Assembly: GCF_963678635.1 (NCBI RefSeq)
Contig: NC_087070.1
Coordinates: 9,766,539-9,830,538 of the forward strand
Length of the DNA: 64,000 nucleotides
Source of the DNA: Symsagittifera roscoffensis
Lineage: Eukaryota; Xenacoelomorpha; Acoela; Convolutidae
Direction of reading: 5' to 3'
The notes beneath the pieces are model-generated. The model ran no database searches, was not told where the DNA came from, and was given only the letters and a program-made list of their open reading frames with translations. Of the stretch, positions 32,075 through 41,695 are shown one piece after another. The first letter of the stretch is position 1, and each line of letters starts with the position of its first letter. The position numbers and the translations under genes were made by a program.

Positions 32075-33876
32075 GCCGCCAACTTGGATCACTACACCGA
32101 TCAAATTCCCACCCAACCAATCTTACCTCTCCAATCCCAATAATACCACTTTTTGCTTTTCCGCCACCCGATTTTCCATCTAGTAATGTAACATCAGGCA
32201 TGAATTCCGACACTAATTCACACATCTCAGTTTTATATTCCATCTCACAACTCAATAACCCGAATATTGAAACCCCCGATGAATTTGCCGACTCAGAACC
32301 ATCCCCATCCAATAATTTTCATAACTCTTCTAATTTTTCTCAACCCCCTTTTCAACCCATATTATCCAATAACCCTGACCCAATCACTCCCACACCCTCT
32401 TATGCTTCCCAAGTTACCCCAACCTACTCCTCATACCATTCTGACCAATCATCTCATTCTCCAGACACCCCCCGAATCTCCCCAGAGCTAGATAATTTTA
32501 TTACCCTTCAACAACAACCCTACCACCTTAATACCCCAACCATAAACCAAATCTCCTCCACAATAAATTCATCCAACCCCCCTACCCCTACACCCTCTTC
32601 AAATTATACTGAATCATTAGCACCATCATCCACATCAACTGAATCTTCACTCAACACTAATAGAGCTTACCGCACTTTTAAAAGAAAGTTCCCCAACCAT
32701 CCTTTCCCAGCAAAACCAGGAACAGCCCGTGAATACATCAACCACCCCAAGCATACTAACACAAAAGAATTTTTAGCCATCACCTTACCCTCATTCCCAC
32801 AATACACCTTAAACACCCCCCACGACACTAACGAAACACGCAACTTTGTAGATGAATACGTTTTAATGCCCACTCTCTCTTGGACCTCATATTATCATTT
32901 TACTAACCCTCTTTGCTTACCTTTATCTAACACTCACATCGATATAGAGCGAAATACGGACATGCTATATCAACTCACTACACCACTAACCGCTAGACAA
33001 TTTACTTACGTTGGATATAAAAAATCACTAAAAACACACACTGCACCTAGAGCTAACGAATATACACTCGAATACTATGATCACAACATCATCAGAGCTA
33101 ACCAAGATCAATTCTTAGACGACGATCGCTTCGCTAATCCACAAATTACTGAGAAATTTTTCATCAAGACACCATATATATTTACACTAAACATCTTCGA
33201 CCGAAAGTTTGATCACATTATTTCAGAAGCACTAATAGACACACAAGCATACGAAAGTTTCAAAGAACGCTTCCAAATATTTTCACTAACCTTTCATTTC
33301 CTTGCACCACACGAAAGAGATTTACACTGCTCACACGATATTATGTTGCGCACTAAACAAACCCACACATATAGTTATTATCGCTTCATCCAAAATCACT
33401 TTGACCTACACACACCCTCTAGACAACCACACCATCGTTTTCAATTCAATAATTCCAAATACACTTCACCATTTTTCCTAAATTTCACATATTGCATTAA
33501 AGATACTAACCTTCATGGTATTCTTCGTAATTATGACCCCATAACCCAAATGTACATCTTCTGTCCCATCACCAAGACCTTCAACGCCGAAGAATCCCGA
33601 CCCTTCCTTATCCCGCACGAGTTTGTACAACCCATAGAAATCCCAATTTTAGAATTCATCCACAACACTAAATTCAATCACAAATTATATAATCTAATCC
33701 AAAACACACCTTATGAGTTTGCAGTTGGCACTGAAGAACTAACCACTATTAAGGCACTTCAATTGCTTTGGCCACTGCTTCAAACTAAAAATATCATCCG
33801 CATCTTAGCTAAACTACTAACAACTTCAGAACTAATTCATGACATCTTCCCCCACGGTTTTTTCCCCGACGACTAA
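32071..33876 (+). CDS. 601-residue unknown ORF downstream of env
   Basis: It starts within the ATGA overlap with env (32071-32074). The first 200 residues are Ser/Pro/Thr/Asn-rich and probably disordered. Residues 210-601 look folded, with aromatic- and His-rich segments such as SWTSYYHFTNPLCLPL and QIFSLTFHFLAPHERDLHC. I recognise no domain. It is more C-rich than gag-pol, which may hint at a separate origin. No start-codon alternative is needed, as the ATG is at the first position after env. The stop is followed at once by a consensus splice donor. An accessory or structural role is possible but unsupported. Confidence 0.6.
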   Translation: MSRQLGSLHRSNSHPTNLTSPIPIIPLFAFPPPDFPSSNVTSGMNSDTNSHISVLYSISQLNNPNIETPDEFADSEPSPSNNFHNSSNFSQPPFQPILSNNPDPITPTPSYASQVTPTYSSYHSDQSSHSPDTPRISPELDNFITLQQQPYHLNTPTINQISSTINSSNPPTPTPSSNYTESLAPSSTSTESSLNTNRAYRTFKRKFPNHPFPAKPGTAREYINHPKHTNTKEFLAITLPSFPQYTLNTPHDTNETRNFVDEYVLMPTLSWTSYYHFTNPLCLPLSNTHIDIERNTDMLYQLTTPLTARQFTYVGYKKSLKTHTAPRANEYTLEYYDHNIIRANQDQFLDDDRFANPQITEKFFIKTPYIFTLNIFDRKFDHIISEALIDTQAYESFKERFQIFSLTFHFLAPHERDLHCSHDIMLRTKQTHTYSYYRFIQNHFDLHTPSRQPHHRFQFNNSKYTSPFFLNFTYCIKDTNLHGILRNYDPITQMYIFCPITKTFNAEESRPFLIPHEFVQPIEIPILEFIHNTKFNHKLYNLIQNTPYEFAVGTEELTTIKALQLLWPLLQTKNIIRILAKLLTTSELIHDIFPHGFFPDD

Positions 33877-33879
33877 CAG

Positions 33880-33958
33880 GTAAGTATGAATTAAATGAAT
33901 ATAACTAACTAATTGAAATATTAAAAAACTCACCATACTTTATCCATGTTTTCCTTAG
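33880..33958 (+). other. Probable 79-nt intron after the last stop codon
   Basis: The stop TAA (33874-33876) is followed by CAG|GTAAGTAT, a perfect donor. A branch-site-like TAACTAAC lies near 33902-33910, and a pyrimidine-rich acceptor TTTTCCTTAG ends at 33958. Being so close to the stop it would not trigger decay of the mRNA in most animals. Its presence in a retroelement implies that the genomic RNA is packaged unspliced. Confidence 0.55.
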
Positions 33959-35450
33959 ATTTTTAGCCTTCAGCCGACGATCACCTACAAAAACCACAAA
34001 AAACAAATAAAGATCGCAAATTTCATCAAACAGACTTCAACAATTCTATTAATCTCTTACACTTATAAATTTATAAATTTAATACCAATGCAGTAAATTC
34101 ATTTCTAAAATTTTCCCCACAAGCAGTAAATCTAATTATGATGAAAATTTGTAACTTAAAATTCCCCCATAACTAGCAGTAAATTTCCAAATTCTATGCA
34201 GTAAATTAATAAGAAGCAAATGCAGTACTAATCTTTTGATATTCTCATTCATTCGCACAGAAATTCTATCCACACTCGCACAGCTCGCCCACGAAGAATT
34301 GTTTAAAATAATGAATTTCAGTTTCAAGTTTTCACACTAAACAACTCTAACATATAATAACATGTTTCAAACTTTCCTTTAACCCGGTTGGAAAGGAATC
34401 ATATACTAAACAAAACTAACCAACGCAGCTTACTAAATACCACAAATCATAGAATAACAGCATAACTAAGAAAAGGAAACCAACGGTACCCAAACCGGAT
34501 TAACCCAGTTTAAAACTGGATAATTTATTCTTTTTAAGACTATTATAAAGTCTAAGAAAGAAATAATAAAACACAAAAAAGTCGAAAGACAAACCCATAC
34601 CACGAACAATTTACTTTTTGGAAAAAGGACATAACCAACAAGACATAAGAAAAACCACAACAAACCCAACATAAAACGTTGTCACATAACAGGACCCCTC
34701 ACAAAAACCGCATGAAATCATACTCCCATTCCTGGCCTAACCCACCAGGAAGGACGTCCTGAGCATGCTCTATAGCCGGCCTAACCCACCGCGCTACATC
34801 CACGCTTTGTGACCACACCTCTATTTTTAATAAGAGCTACTCAAGTGTGAGTAACTCTTCAAAATAACCGAACTAAAACAAAAAGCTTTTGTGAAAACAA
34901 CTAACTAAAATCATAATTAAAAAATATTAAACTAATAAATGTTTTATAAAATGTAAATTACATTATGCAATACATAGATCAGAATACAACACCAAGGACG
35001 AACATCCAAAGACAAAACGACCCCACTACACTCGAGAGGGAATGACCAACCACAATCGATATGCCACTCACAATCACAACTCAAAGGATTTAGAGTACGA
35101 CTTGACTTCGCAGAAAAGGACTTCATTGAACTAGACCAATGACCACCTCGATGTTCAAGTATACGTACAGATCCGAGTAACCAGGCATCCCCTCCACGCA
35201 CAATCTCCACGCAGAACAAGAAAAACCTGACATAGCAAACCATTCTGAAATCAGATTTGAGTTTGTTGCAAAGACTTAGTCGTTGTCACTAGAAGACACA
35301 ACGTCTTATGTCTCTAACTCCAGCTTCCTGGAACTTCTTTAACAAAAAGGAAACAGAAGAAATAAGATGTTCGCCAAACACCAACGTCCATCATCCATCC
35401 TTCGAATTGCAGAAGAACTATTCTAAAAAACTCTGTAAAACCCGGATGGG
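33959..35450 (+). promoter_or_regulatory. 3' untranslated region with palindromes
   Basis: About 1.5 kb without a gene. The string GCAGTAAAT recurs near 34090-34210. GGCCTAACCCACC occurs at 34734-34746 and again about 43 bases on. Between them stand two adjacent perfect palindromes, AGGACGTCCT (34751-34760) and GAGCATGCTC (34761-34770). A hairpin with TACTCA/TGAGTA arms lies at 34833-34858. The sequence before LTR3 ends in GGATGGG, a weak polypurine tract; a longer purine run is at about 35343-35369. Confidence 0.5.
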
Positions 35451-35860
35451 TGGAACCTGATCTAAACTACATTTTATGATTGGATAATTTAGATATTTTA
35501 CCAATGTAAAGTATTTAATATTAACCAATCATGATCCATCTAACTAACAACCCACTTATTTGTAAGTGCTGAAGTTACTTGTAATTTCAGCACCAGAGAG
35601 ATTTGAATTTAACTTAGAAATTAGTTGGACTCTCCCGAGCACTTCAACAGCCGCAATAGACCAGTATACCCTAGATCTATTGAGCCTAGCAGAGACTAGT
35701 TAAACAACCTGAGACTAGATAGTATAAGAGTAAGATTAGGATCGGTATTAGACTAAGAAGTTGCACGAATCTATCCGGCCGAAAATAAGATAGCGTGACG
35801 AGCAGACGGTGTACCCTATCCGAAATTACTCTATGAGTTAACCAACTCGGTCCTAACTCA
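35451..35860 (+). repeat. LTR3 (3' LTR, 410 bp)
   Basis: It matches LTR1 base for base by eye and is followed by the AAGC target duplication. Identical outer LTRs point to a recent integration of the outer element. Confidence 0.92.
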
Positions 35861-35864
35861 AAGC
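35861..35864. repeat. Target-site duplication, right copy (AAGC)
   Basis: Matches the four bases before LTR1 (5868-5871). Confidence 0.75.
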
Positions 35865-36702
35865 TTTTCAGCTCAGATACCCCTGAAAACGGATCTGTAA
35901 AGCCCCGATCTGCCAGGCAATTTACTTAAGCGCCATTTTATATAATTTTGTTTAATTTTTGCCGGCAGCAATTTGGTATTAATATATATAAAAAAAAAGG
36001 TCGTTGGTTATCAAAAAAATGTTTTTTTTAAAGCTCAGAGATAGGCTTTAAATTTAGCTTTCTTAAAAAATGAATGCAAGTAAATTAATTTAAGTGTAGA
36101 GTGTGACTTAATTCACCCTCCCATGCTTTGCTCTAAGATAGTCAAATGAACGGTTTTTCTTGACATTAGTGGAACAAATAGTTTTGGGAATTTTTCATTG
36201 CAGCTCAACTGAAATAAGTACAAAAAAAGTATAGATTGATTCATCGTTTGGCCTCTTCAATTATTAGTTATAATTTACTTTTGCGTCGAAAAAACTCCGA
36301 ATCTTATGTTCCTTTCTAGTACGCGGCAATAATTAGTAATGGAAAACTGGAACAGATTTTTTGGCTAATTAATGATCCCCCAGCCATTTATGTATTTGCC
36401 AATTGCTAGAATTTATTTATAAGAGATAAACCTGGTTATAACAGTTTTTTGAAACATCCGGTGTGATTTTTTTTTGCTTTTCAGACTTTTTGCTTTTCAT
36501 ATTAAAATCAAAGTCTCAAATAATTACTTTAACTTTAATTAATTCTATTACTTTTTTAAAATTCTTTATTTTTTTCTTAATTAATTAATTTAAATAACAT
36601 TAATTAATTTAATTACTTTGTTATATTTTTAATTTAAATAACATTAATTAATTTAATTACTTTGTTATATTTTTTATTATTTATTCTTACTTTTTCCAAC
36701 AG
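35865..36702 (+). other. Intron remainder with an exact 44-bp tandem duplication
   Basis: AT-rich intron between LTR3 and exon E. An exact 44-bp unit starting AATTTAAATAACATTAATTA is present twice in tandem at 36587-36630 and 36631-36674, 28 bases before the acceptor AG. It looks recent, as the units show no difference. Confidence 0.7.
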
Positions 36703-36918
36703 AGTCCACTGCAATGCATCCATGTCGACTACTGTCAAAGGAGATCTGGACATATCTGAAGTGCTCGTCGGAGACACAAGTGACCACTTCCAGAAGGCAT
36801 TCCTCTGCTTCGTCACCGAGGGTCCCCCATCTCTCACTCTAGATATAGAGACTCCTTCTTTGAAGGCCAAGGCCACTGGTGGGGACCAACAAGCAGCATC
36901 GGTGCCAAACAAACTCAA
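36703..36918 (+). CDS. Exon E of the PLAT-like gene
   Basis: It follows acceptor TTTTTCCAACAG and ends in phase 2 before GTTAGA. The open frame encodes VHCNASMSTTVKGDLDISEV and on to VPNKLK. In-phase joining to exon D requires the donor at 5552 rather than 5550, or an unseen exon in between. The segment has one N-glycosylation sequon (NAS) and beta-rich character, with no recognised domain of its own. Confidence 0.6.
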
Positions 36919-37573
36919 GTTAGAAATATTACTAATTCATAGCTTACTTTTCCCACTAAAATCAAGGAGACGAGCTATAGCGAGCGCCACGAAAAAATAA
37001 AGTTTTCTGGGCGCCGAAATTATTGCTAAATATGATCCTGTTAATTATCTAAGCTCTTTAAATTGTCGTTTTTGCAAGTTTTTGCAAAATTTTCCGTTTT
37101 TAAGGACTTTTTGGAAAACTTTTTTTTTTTGGAGCGTGATTCATATAATGCAAGTCGACATTAGAGTTAAAGGCGAGTTTGAGTTATTTTTAATGCCGAT
37201 GAGCCAAAATGGATGATGTAATACAGAATCAAAGCGACGACACTTTAGATAGTGAGTGGGTCGAAATCTTGTGAGGGAGAGGGGGAGGGGTGAATTCCCT
37301 GTAGAAGAAGTGGGGGTTTAGTCGTTACTACCTTTTTTCCACAGTGCAATTTTCATAAAAATTGGCATTTTGGCTGTATGGCCCAATTACAAACATATCT
37401 CTTTTTGTCCAAACACGACTCTCTAAAATCAGTGGTTATTCTGTTAATTTGATGATTATATACTACACAGAATGTAAGAAAAATGGTGACCGGGGGAGGG
37501 GGGGGGAGTAATGTGGTATAGGAAACGGTAGAACAAGAGTATTTTTGATGTACAGCTCTCTCCTCCTTTTCAG

Positions 37574-37824
37574 AAACAGTCGATTCGAGTCCACTTCACA
37601 AGTAAGTGAATTGTGGCGGTGCAGTGGTATTGGAAGGGTTGAGAGCAGACTCCTCTCTCTCCCCTCCCCCTCTCCCTTCTCCGCAGGCGCGAAGGGGGGC
37701 ACAGGAGGGGGGAGGGGAGGGGGAGGGGGAGGGTCGGAGAGGAAGAGCAGGGCGGTGGTGCTGACTGAAAGACCCTTCCAAGCATCTTCTGTCACTCTAA
37801 ATATTCGACATCTGGTCAACGCAG
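37574..37824 (+). CDS. Exon F of the PLAT-like gene, with Gly-rich linker
   Basis: Acceptor TTTTCAG, donor GCAG|GTACTA, phase 1 end. It joins exon E in phase and encodes a Gly-rich run (GGTGGGRGGGGGG) followed by ERPFQASSVTLNIRHLVNAG. An internal GTAAGT at 37602 looks like a donor, but splicing it to the nearby AG at 37686 breaks the frame, so a single exon is preferred. The Gly run is encoded by long G tracts (37691-37732) that could form a G-quadruplex in the mRNA. The downstream part resembles half of a PLAT-like fold. Confidence 0.55.
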
Positions 37825-38276
37825 GTACTACTTTCGTCTATACATTATCTTCATGAAATAATAAGTGTGCAAAAATTATTATAATAATTTGTTTCAAATT
37901 CAAAATTAACCATAACTGTTTCATGGCTACTAGTTACTCGTTCATGAATAACTAAAAATTCAAATGTAATATAGACATATTTGTACTGCCTGCGCTAAAA
38001 CTTTAATTTTTTAATGGTTTTTCAGGAAATCTGGTTAAATTATTCGTCACTTATTTTATAAAGTACAAAAGAGTCTTAATAAAATTGGACCACGGTCATG
38101 TTTTTTTAGTTGGCGTGTTTTTCTTATAATATTCAAAGTAATTTCACAAATTTTTTGAACGGAATAAAAAAAAATTAAATAAATTGTAGAAAACACTGTC
38201 CCCTCGCAACAGAAAACTTAAGGCCAATGAAATTGTGTTTTTTTTTGCATTTTGCATATAATTTTTTAAAATTTAG

Positions 38277-38550
38277 GCCGATATTACCAATTGAGCTGTG
38301 AAGTTGTGTTGTACAACGGAGGAGGCGAACAAGTATCCGACGAATACCCGAACGAAGAGGACTCGACTGCCAAACCGATCGGCGACGAGAGCGCCAAGAA
38401 GTCGGCTGTGTTCGCCTGTTTGGTGTTGTCGCCGAATGTTCAAGACGAAAAATGGGCAGGAAAAGATAGAAAAAGGGGAGGGGGTTCCGAGGGGGAGGAA
38501 GGCGAAGATGGGGCGCAGGAAGATCGAGTGGAGAATATTGCGTTTCTTCA
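38277..38550 (+). CDS. Exon G of the PLAT-like gene
   Basis: Acceptor AAAATTTAG, donor CA|GTGAGT, joining exon F in phase (NAG|RYYQLSCEVVLYN) and ending in phase 2. The first half is beta-strand-like. The second half is a charged, low-complexity stretch (KDRKRGGGSEGEEGEDGAQED), probably a surface loop. No gaps or stops. Confidence 0.65.
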
Positions 38551-38703
38551 GTGAGTAGAAAAAAAAAGTTTCAATACTTTCTTTGAAAAACAAAATTGCT
38601 ATATTCCATCTTTTGGCAGAATGGCAATCTAATAAACAAGATGAACTACAAGAAAAGTTTGTTTATAGAATTCTAATTATGTTATGACGATTTGATATTT
38701 TAG

Positions 38704-38902
38704 AAACGTTGGATCCCAGAAGCCAGTGTCTCTCTTGGGAGAGTTCCACATCCCAGCCGACGATGAACTCCCAAGTATGGTCACTCTCCAATTCCATTGT
38801 GTGGACAACGAAACACGACTGGCGGTCATAGGGGCCAAACTGAGACTACTCAAACCGACAAACAGACGAATCTTAAATTGCTTCCCATTCGGAAAGCGTT
38901 AA
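38704..38902 (+). CDS. Exon H, final coding exon of the PLAT-like gene
   Basis: It joins exon G in phase (FLQ|NVGSQKPVSLLGEF) and ends at TAA (38900-38902) after LNCFPFGKR. The segment SMVTLQFHCVDNETRLAVIGAKLRLL is beta-rich, consistent with the C-terminal strands of a sandwich domain. A polyadenylation signal follows 56 nt later. Confidence 0.7.
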
Positions 38903-38957
38903 AATCGAAACTCTGGCTTAAACTGAAAACATTTCATCACTCTAAAAATGTTCATCG

Positions 38958-38963
38958 AATAAA
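38958..38963 (+). terminator. Polyadenylation signal AATAAA
   Basis: AATAAA lies 56 nt downstream of the stop of exon H and is followed by a T-rich stretch, as expected at the 3' end of the host gene. Confidence 0.65.
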
Positions 38964-39597
38964 TTGTGGTTCAATTTTTTTTTACAATGTTTCAAGCCAT
39001 AACATTTCAAGCTTTTCAAATAGATTTGAAAAAACTTCGCGAAAGAGAAAAATTTCAATTAGTAAAAATAGAATGATGAGTCAAGCAATTCAAATTGTGC
39101 CTTGGCTATAAATCCGCAAAGTGTTTAAAGATTGGTGTCTAATCAGGGCAACAAAATTGAAGCACTAAAGGCGCTCAAAAATATTCTATTTAAGAATTGT
39201 GAATACAATTTAGGAAATTTGAGTTGAACGAACGCCTACTTCGTTTAAAGTTTCGACTTGGCCAGCTTGATTAAGATTAGACGTCTGCAAACTGCTCTTG
39301 TAAGTAACAGTTAAAAACAAATACAAACATAAGATCAACAGGCATCACGTGGTCGGGCAACTGGCATCACGTTTAGCCTTGACTGCGATAGCGTGGTAAC
39401 CTTGACTGCGATGACTTAATTCGTAAGTTCATTTGAATTTATGTCTTAGTTCAGCCACAACTTCGAAGTTTTGCCCCGAACAATGAAGGTGAAAAAAGTT
39501 TTTGGTTTGGGGTGTTTTTTACCGTTATCATACGGCGTAGTATGCGTATTTCAAGGTCACAATCTATGTAAAACAGTCTAAGCTATAGAGAATTGCA

Positions 39598-39764
39598 AAA
39601 AGTTCGGACAGACAGAATTAATTAAAAAGAGCAATCGTACCATTTTGACAGACTTTTGCATGCAATTTCTTTTTTCATACAACCTTGATACACAAAATCG
39701 CATGCAAAAATTTTCCAAAATAGGTCAATTGCTCTTTTTAATTAATTTTGTCTATCCGAACTTT
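39598..39764. mobile_element. MITE with long terminal inverted repeats (Tc1/mariner-like ends)
   Basis: The left end AAAGTTCGGACAGACA and the right end TGTCTATCCGAACTTT are near-perfect inverted copies. The similarity runs inward through AATTAATTAAAAAGAGCAAT and on to TTTTGCATGC, so almost the whole 167 bp folds into a hairpin. There is no coding capacity. The AGTTCGGACA-type tip resembles Tc1/mariner elements; superfamily is inferred. Confidence 0.7.
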
Positions 39765-40002
39765 ATGCTACTAATTATACAATTGTTATTTATGACCTGT
39801 TAGCGTTAGTGAGTTGTTCACGGCTGACCTAGACACTTCTTATCGTTAATGAAAGATTGCAGTTGGTGTATTTAGTAGAAGTCACAGCTATCCGTTCTGT
39901 GCTTGAATTCTTCTGTCATATTTGATCAGCAGCTGGTTACTTTTGTTGTACTGGCCAGAAGACGCTAAGAAACCATTCGAGAGTTAGTTCTCTCTCGCTG
40001 AT

Positions 40003-40112
40003 AAAAATGCCTATCATACAATTTCATACTATGAAATTAATACTTATAAAAATATTATTTTTATACTATTTCATAGACCAAAAAAATTGTATGAAAATAG
40101 CATGACAGGCAA
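40003..40112. repeat. Palindromic repeat related to the 1930-2677 element
   Basis: An imperfect inverted repeat of about 110 bp: TGCCTATCAT at the left mirrors ATGACAGGCA at the right, and CTATGAAAT/ATTTCATAG are perfect inner arms. It shares the core CATACAATTTCATA with the interior of the MITE-like element at 1930-2677. Confidence 0.5.
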
Positions 40113-40987
40113 CTTTGTATACTGTGACACTTTATAACAAGCTTTTTCTGCCACATTTTGAACTTAAATAAGCAGCTTTTTACCATTCTTTTTAACACAA
40201 AGGTTTAATGAAACAAGCAAAAGTATTTTTTTGTCTTATAAAACTGGATAAATTTTTTTTCCATATCATGAATTTTGATATGCATTTTTCAAAAAAGAAA
40301 ACATAAAAAATTTTCGTATTAAATTTTTGCATCTCATCCAAAAACAAACTAACCAAGAAGTTTTGTCATTAGAAAACCCGTAATGTAAATGGCAGTTACT
40401 ATTCAGATAAACTGCATTTGGTAACATTAGCTACGCAAATTAATGTTAACTTTTTCACACAGAACTAGATACCAAAACTGTAATCGAAAAAAAAACAGTT
40501 GCATGAGTCGAAAAACTAAAGCTGGACAACTTTATCGAGCAGTATGGTTTTTTGATGGATCTAACGTTGATCAACAGTAATTTTGAACCTAGTCAAAGGT
40601 TTGATATATTTTTTTGCATCTCGTTTTAAGGCGGAAAATAACAATTTTCTGCGTGGATTTATGAACGCCACTTTTGATCAGTTCATATCTCTTATCTGTT
40701 GTCAAGAGTTTGCTTACAAAATCACCTGCTGTGTTTTAAAGTTTAGAGGCAACAGTTTTCTAAAGAACTTACTTGGCGTCCCAGTTGCAAATAATTTCGA
40801 CAATAATTGCCCAATTTCTGTCAGTGCTGTATCGCCATAAAATTGTTATATTCACAACAGACACTTTGGGATTCAGCGAGTGAAGCAACCTTTCCTAATC
40901 CATTTGCTAAACCGTTTGTCTTTGGAAATGCTCCTTGCATGTGTTTTCAGTGACACCAAGAAAACCCAAACGTTTGCTAGTCCACAG

Positions 40988-41695
40988 GCGATGGGAGCTT
41001 ATAACAGCACGCAACACTCCACCGCCGGAGTTAGTCCACACATGATGCTAACCAGACACGAGAAGTCTTTGCCCTTGACTTTCTTCTACCCAGAGTATGA
41101 GGGAAAGAAAACGTCTCCACTGGTCTATGTAAAGGATGTGATTAGACTTCAACATGAGTTAAACGACCTGTGTAGACAGAACACTCAGCAGGCGCAGGCA
41201 AGGCAGAGGAAAAGGTTCGATAAGAGAGCAGCTGGTGCAAAAGGTTACTCGGTAGGAGACTACGTATGGGTATTTCAGAACGTTATACCACCGAAAGAAC
41301 GAAAAAGCTCCTGAAAAACTGGAGGTGACCCTTCATGATTACGGAGGTGCACCAGAAGGGACGCTTTTATAGACTGAGTACTGGCCGAGCCGCCCAATAC
41401 GAGAACATTAAGCTACACAACCCATCAACAGAATACTGGTGTATACCTGCAGACATGGAAGAGGGGGTTTATCTGGTGATGGATCCTGCTTGTGAGGTCA
41501 ACGAGAAGGGCACCAGGGAAAAGAACGATGGAAATGAAGTCGTAGAGGAAGGAACAAGTCCACCACTGGACCTGGATCCAAACGAGGTGATTGAAGCGGA
41601 TGAAGAAACCTTACCCTACGCGGAGGAGGACTGGCAAGACCCCGAACAAATGGAGGTCCCCATGAATTTGGAGCCAGATCTTCCGTTTAGGAGCC
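40988..41695 (+). pseudogene. + strand fragment of the giant element: integrase end and pol tail
   Basis: From about 40988 the frame encodes MGAYNSTQHSTAGVSPHMML and continues through SVGDYVWVFQNVIPPKE, the C-terminal end of a gypsy-type integrase. A frameshift near 41305 and a stop at 41324 break the GPF-type module. From 41335 the second frame reads MITEVHQKGRFYRLSTGRA and then an acidic tail (NEKGTREKNDGNE). The same motifs occur on the minus strand at 53.0-53.7 kb, so this is an inverted copy of part of the same family. It stops at about 41690, where the LTR-like repeat begins. Confidence 0.8.

Larger units (their letters stand above)
5872..35860 (+). mobile_element. Composite env-bearing Ty3/gypsy-type LTR element
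   Basis: The unit has three 410-bp LTRs (5872-6281, 16983-17392, 35451-35860) and two internal copies in the same orientation. Copy 1 (LTR1 to LTR2) has leader, orf1 and gag-pol but is cut 3' of pol, with the junction falling exactly at the first base of LTR2. Copy 2 (LTR2 to LTR3, 18.9 kb) also carries two mini-ORFs, an ATG-less frame, env and a 601-codon ORF. LTR1 and LTR3 look identical and share the AAGC duplication, while LTR2 differs at six sites. Domain order PR-RT-RNaseH-IN and the DD35E integrase place it in the Ty3/gypsy group. It lies in an intron of the PLAT-like gene, in the sense direction. Confidence 0.9.
38964..40987. other. Intergenic DNA with two small inverted-repeat elements
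   Basis: AT-rich sequence with no supported gene. It contains the MITE at 39598-39764 and the palindrome at 40003-40112, listed separately. The frames at 40583-40840 and 40880-40985 lack homology I can recognise. Confidence 0.5.

Noticed and set aside
37602-37686. Possible 85-nt intron inside exon F
   Set aside because: It has GTAAGT and CAG borders, but removing it puts the Gly-rich part out of frame, while reading through keeps one frame.
37463-37819. Pro-rich minus-strand frames opposite exon F
   Set aside because: Complement of G-rich exon and intron; simple sequence.
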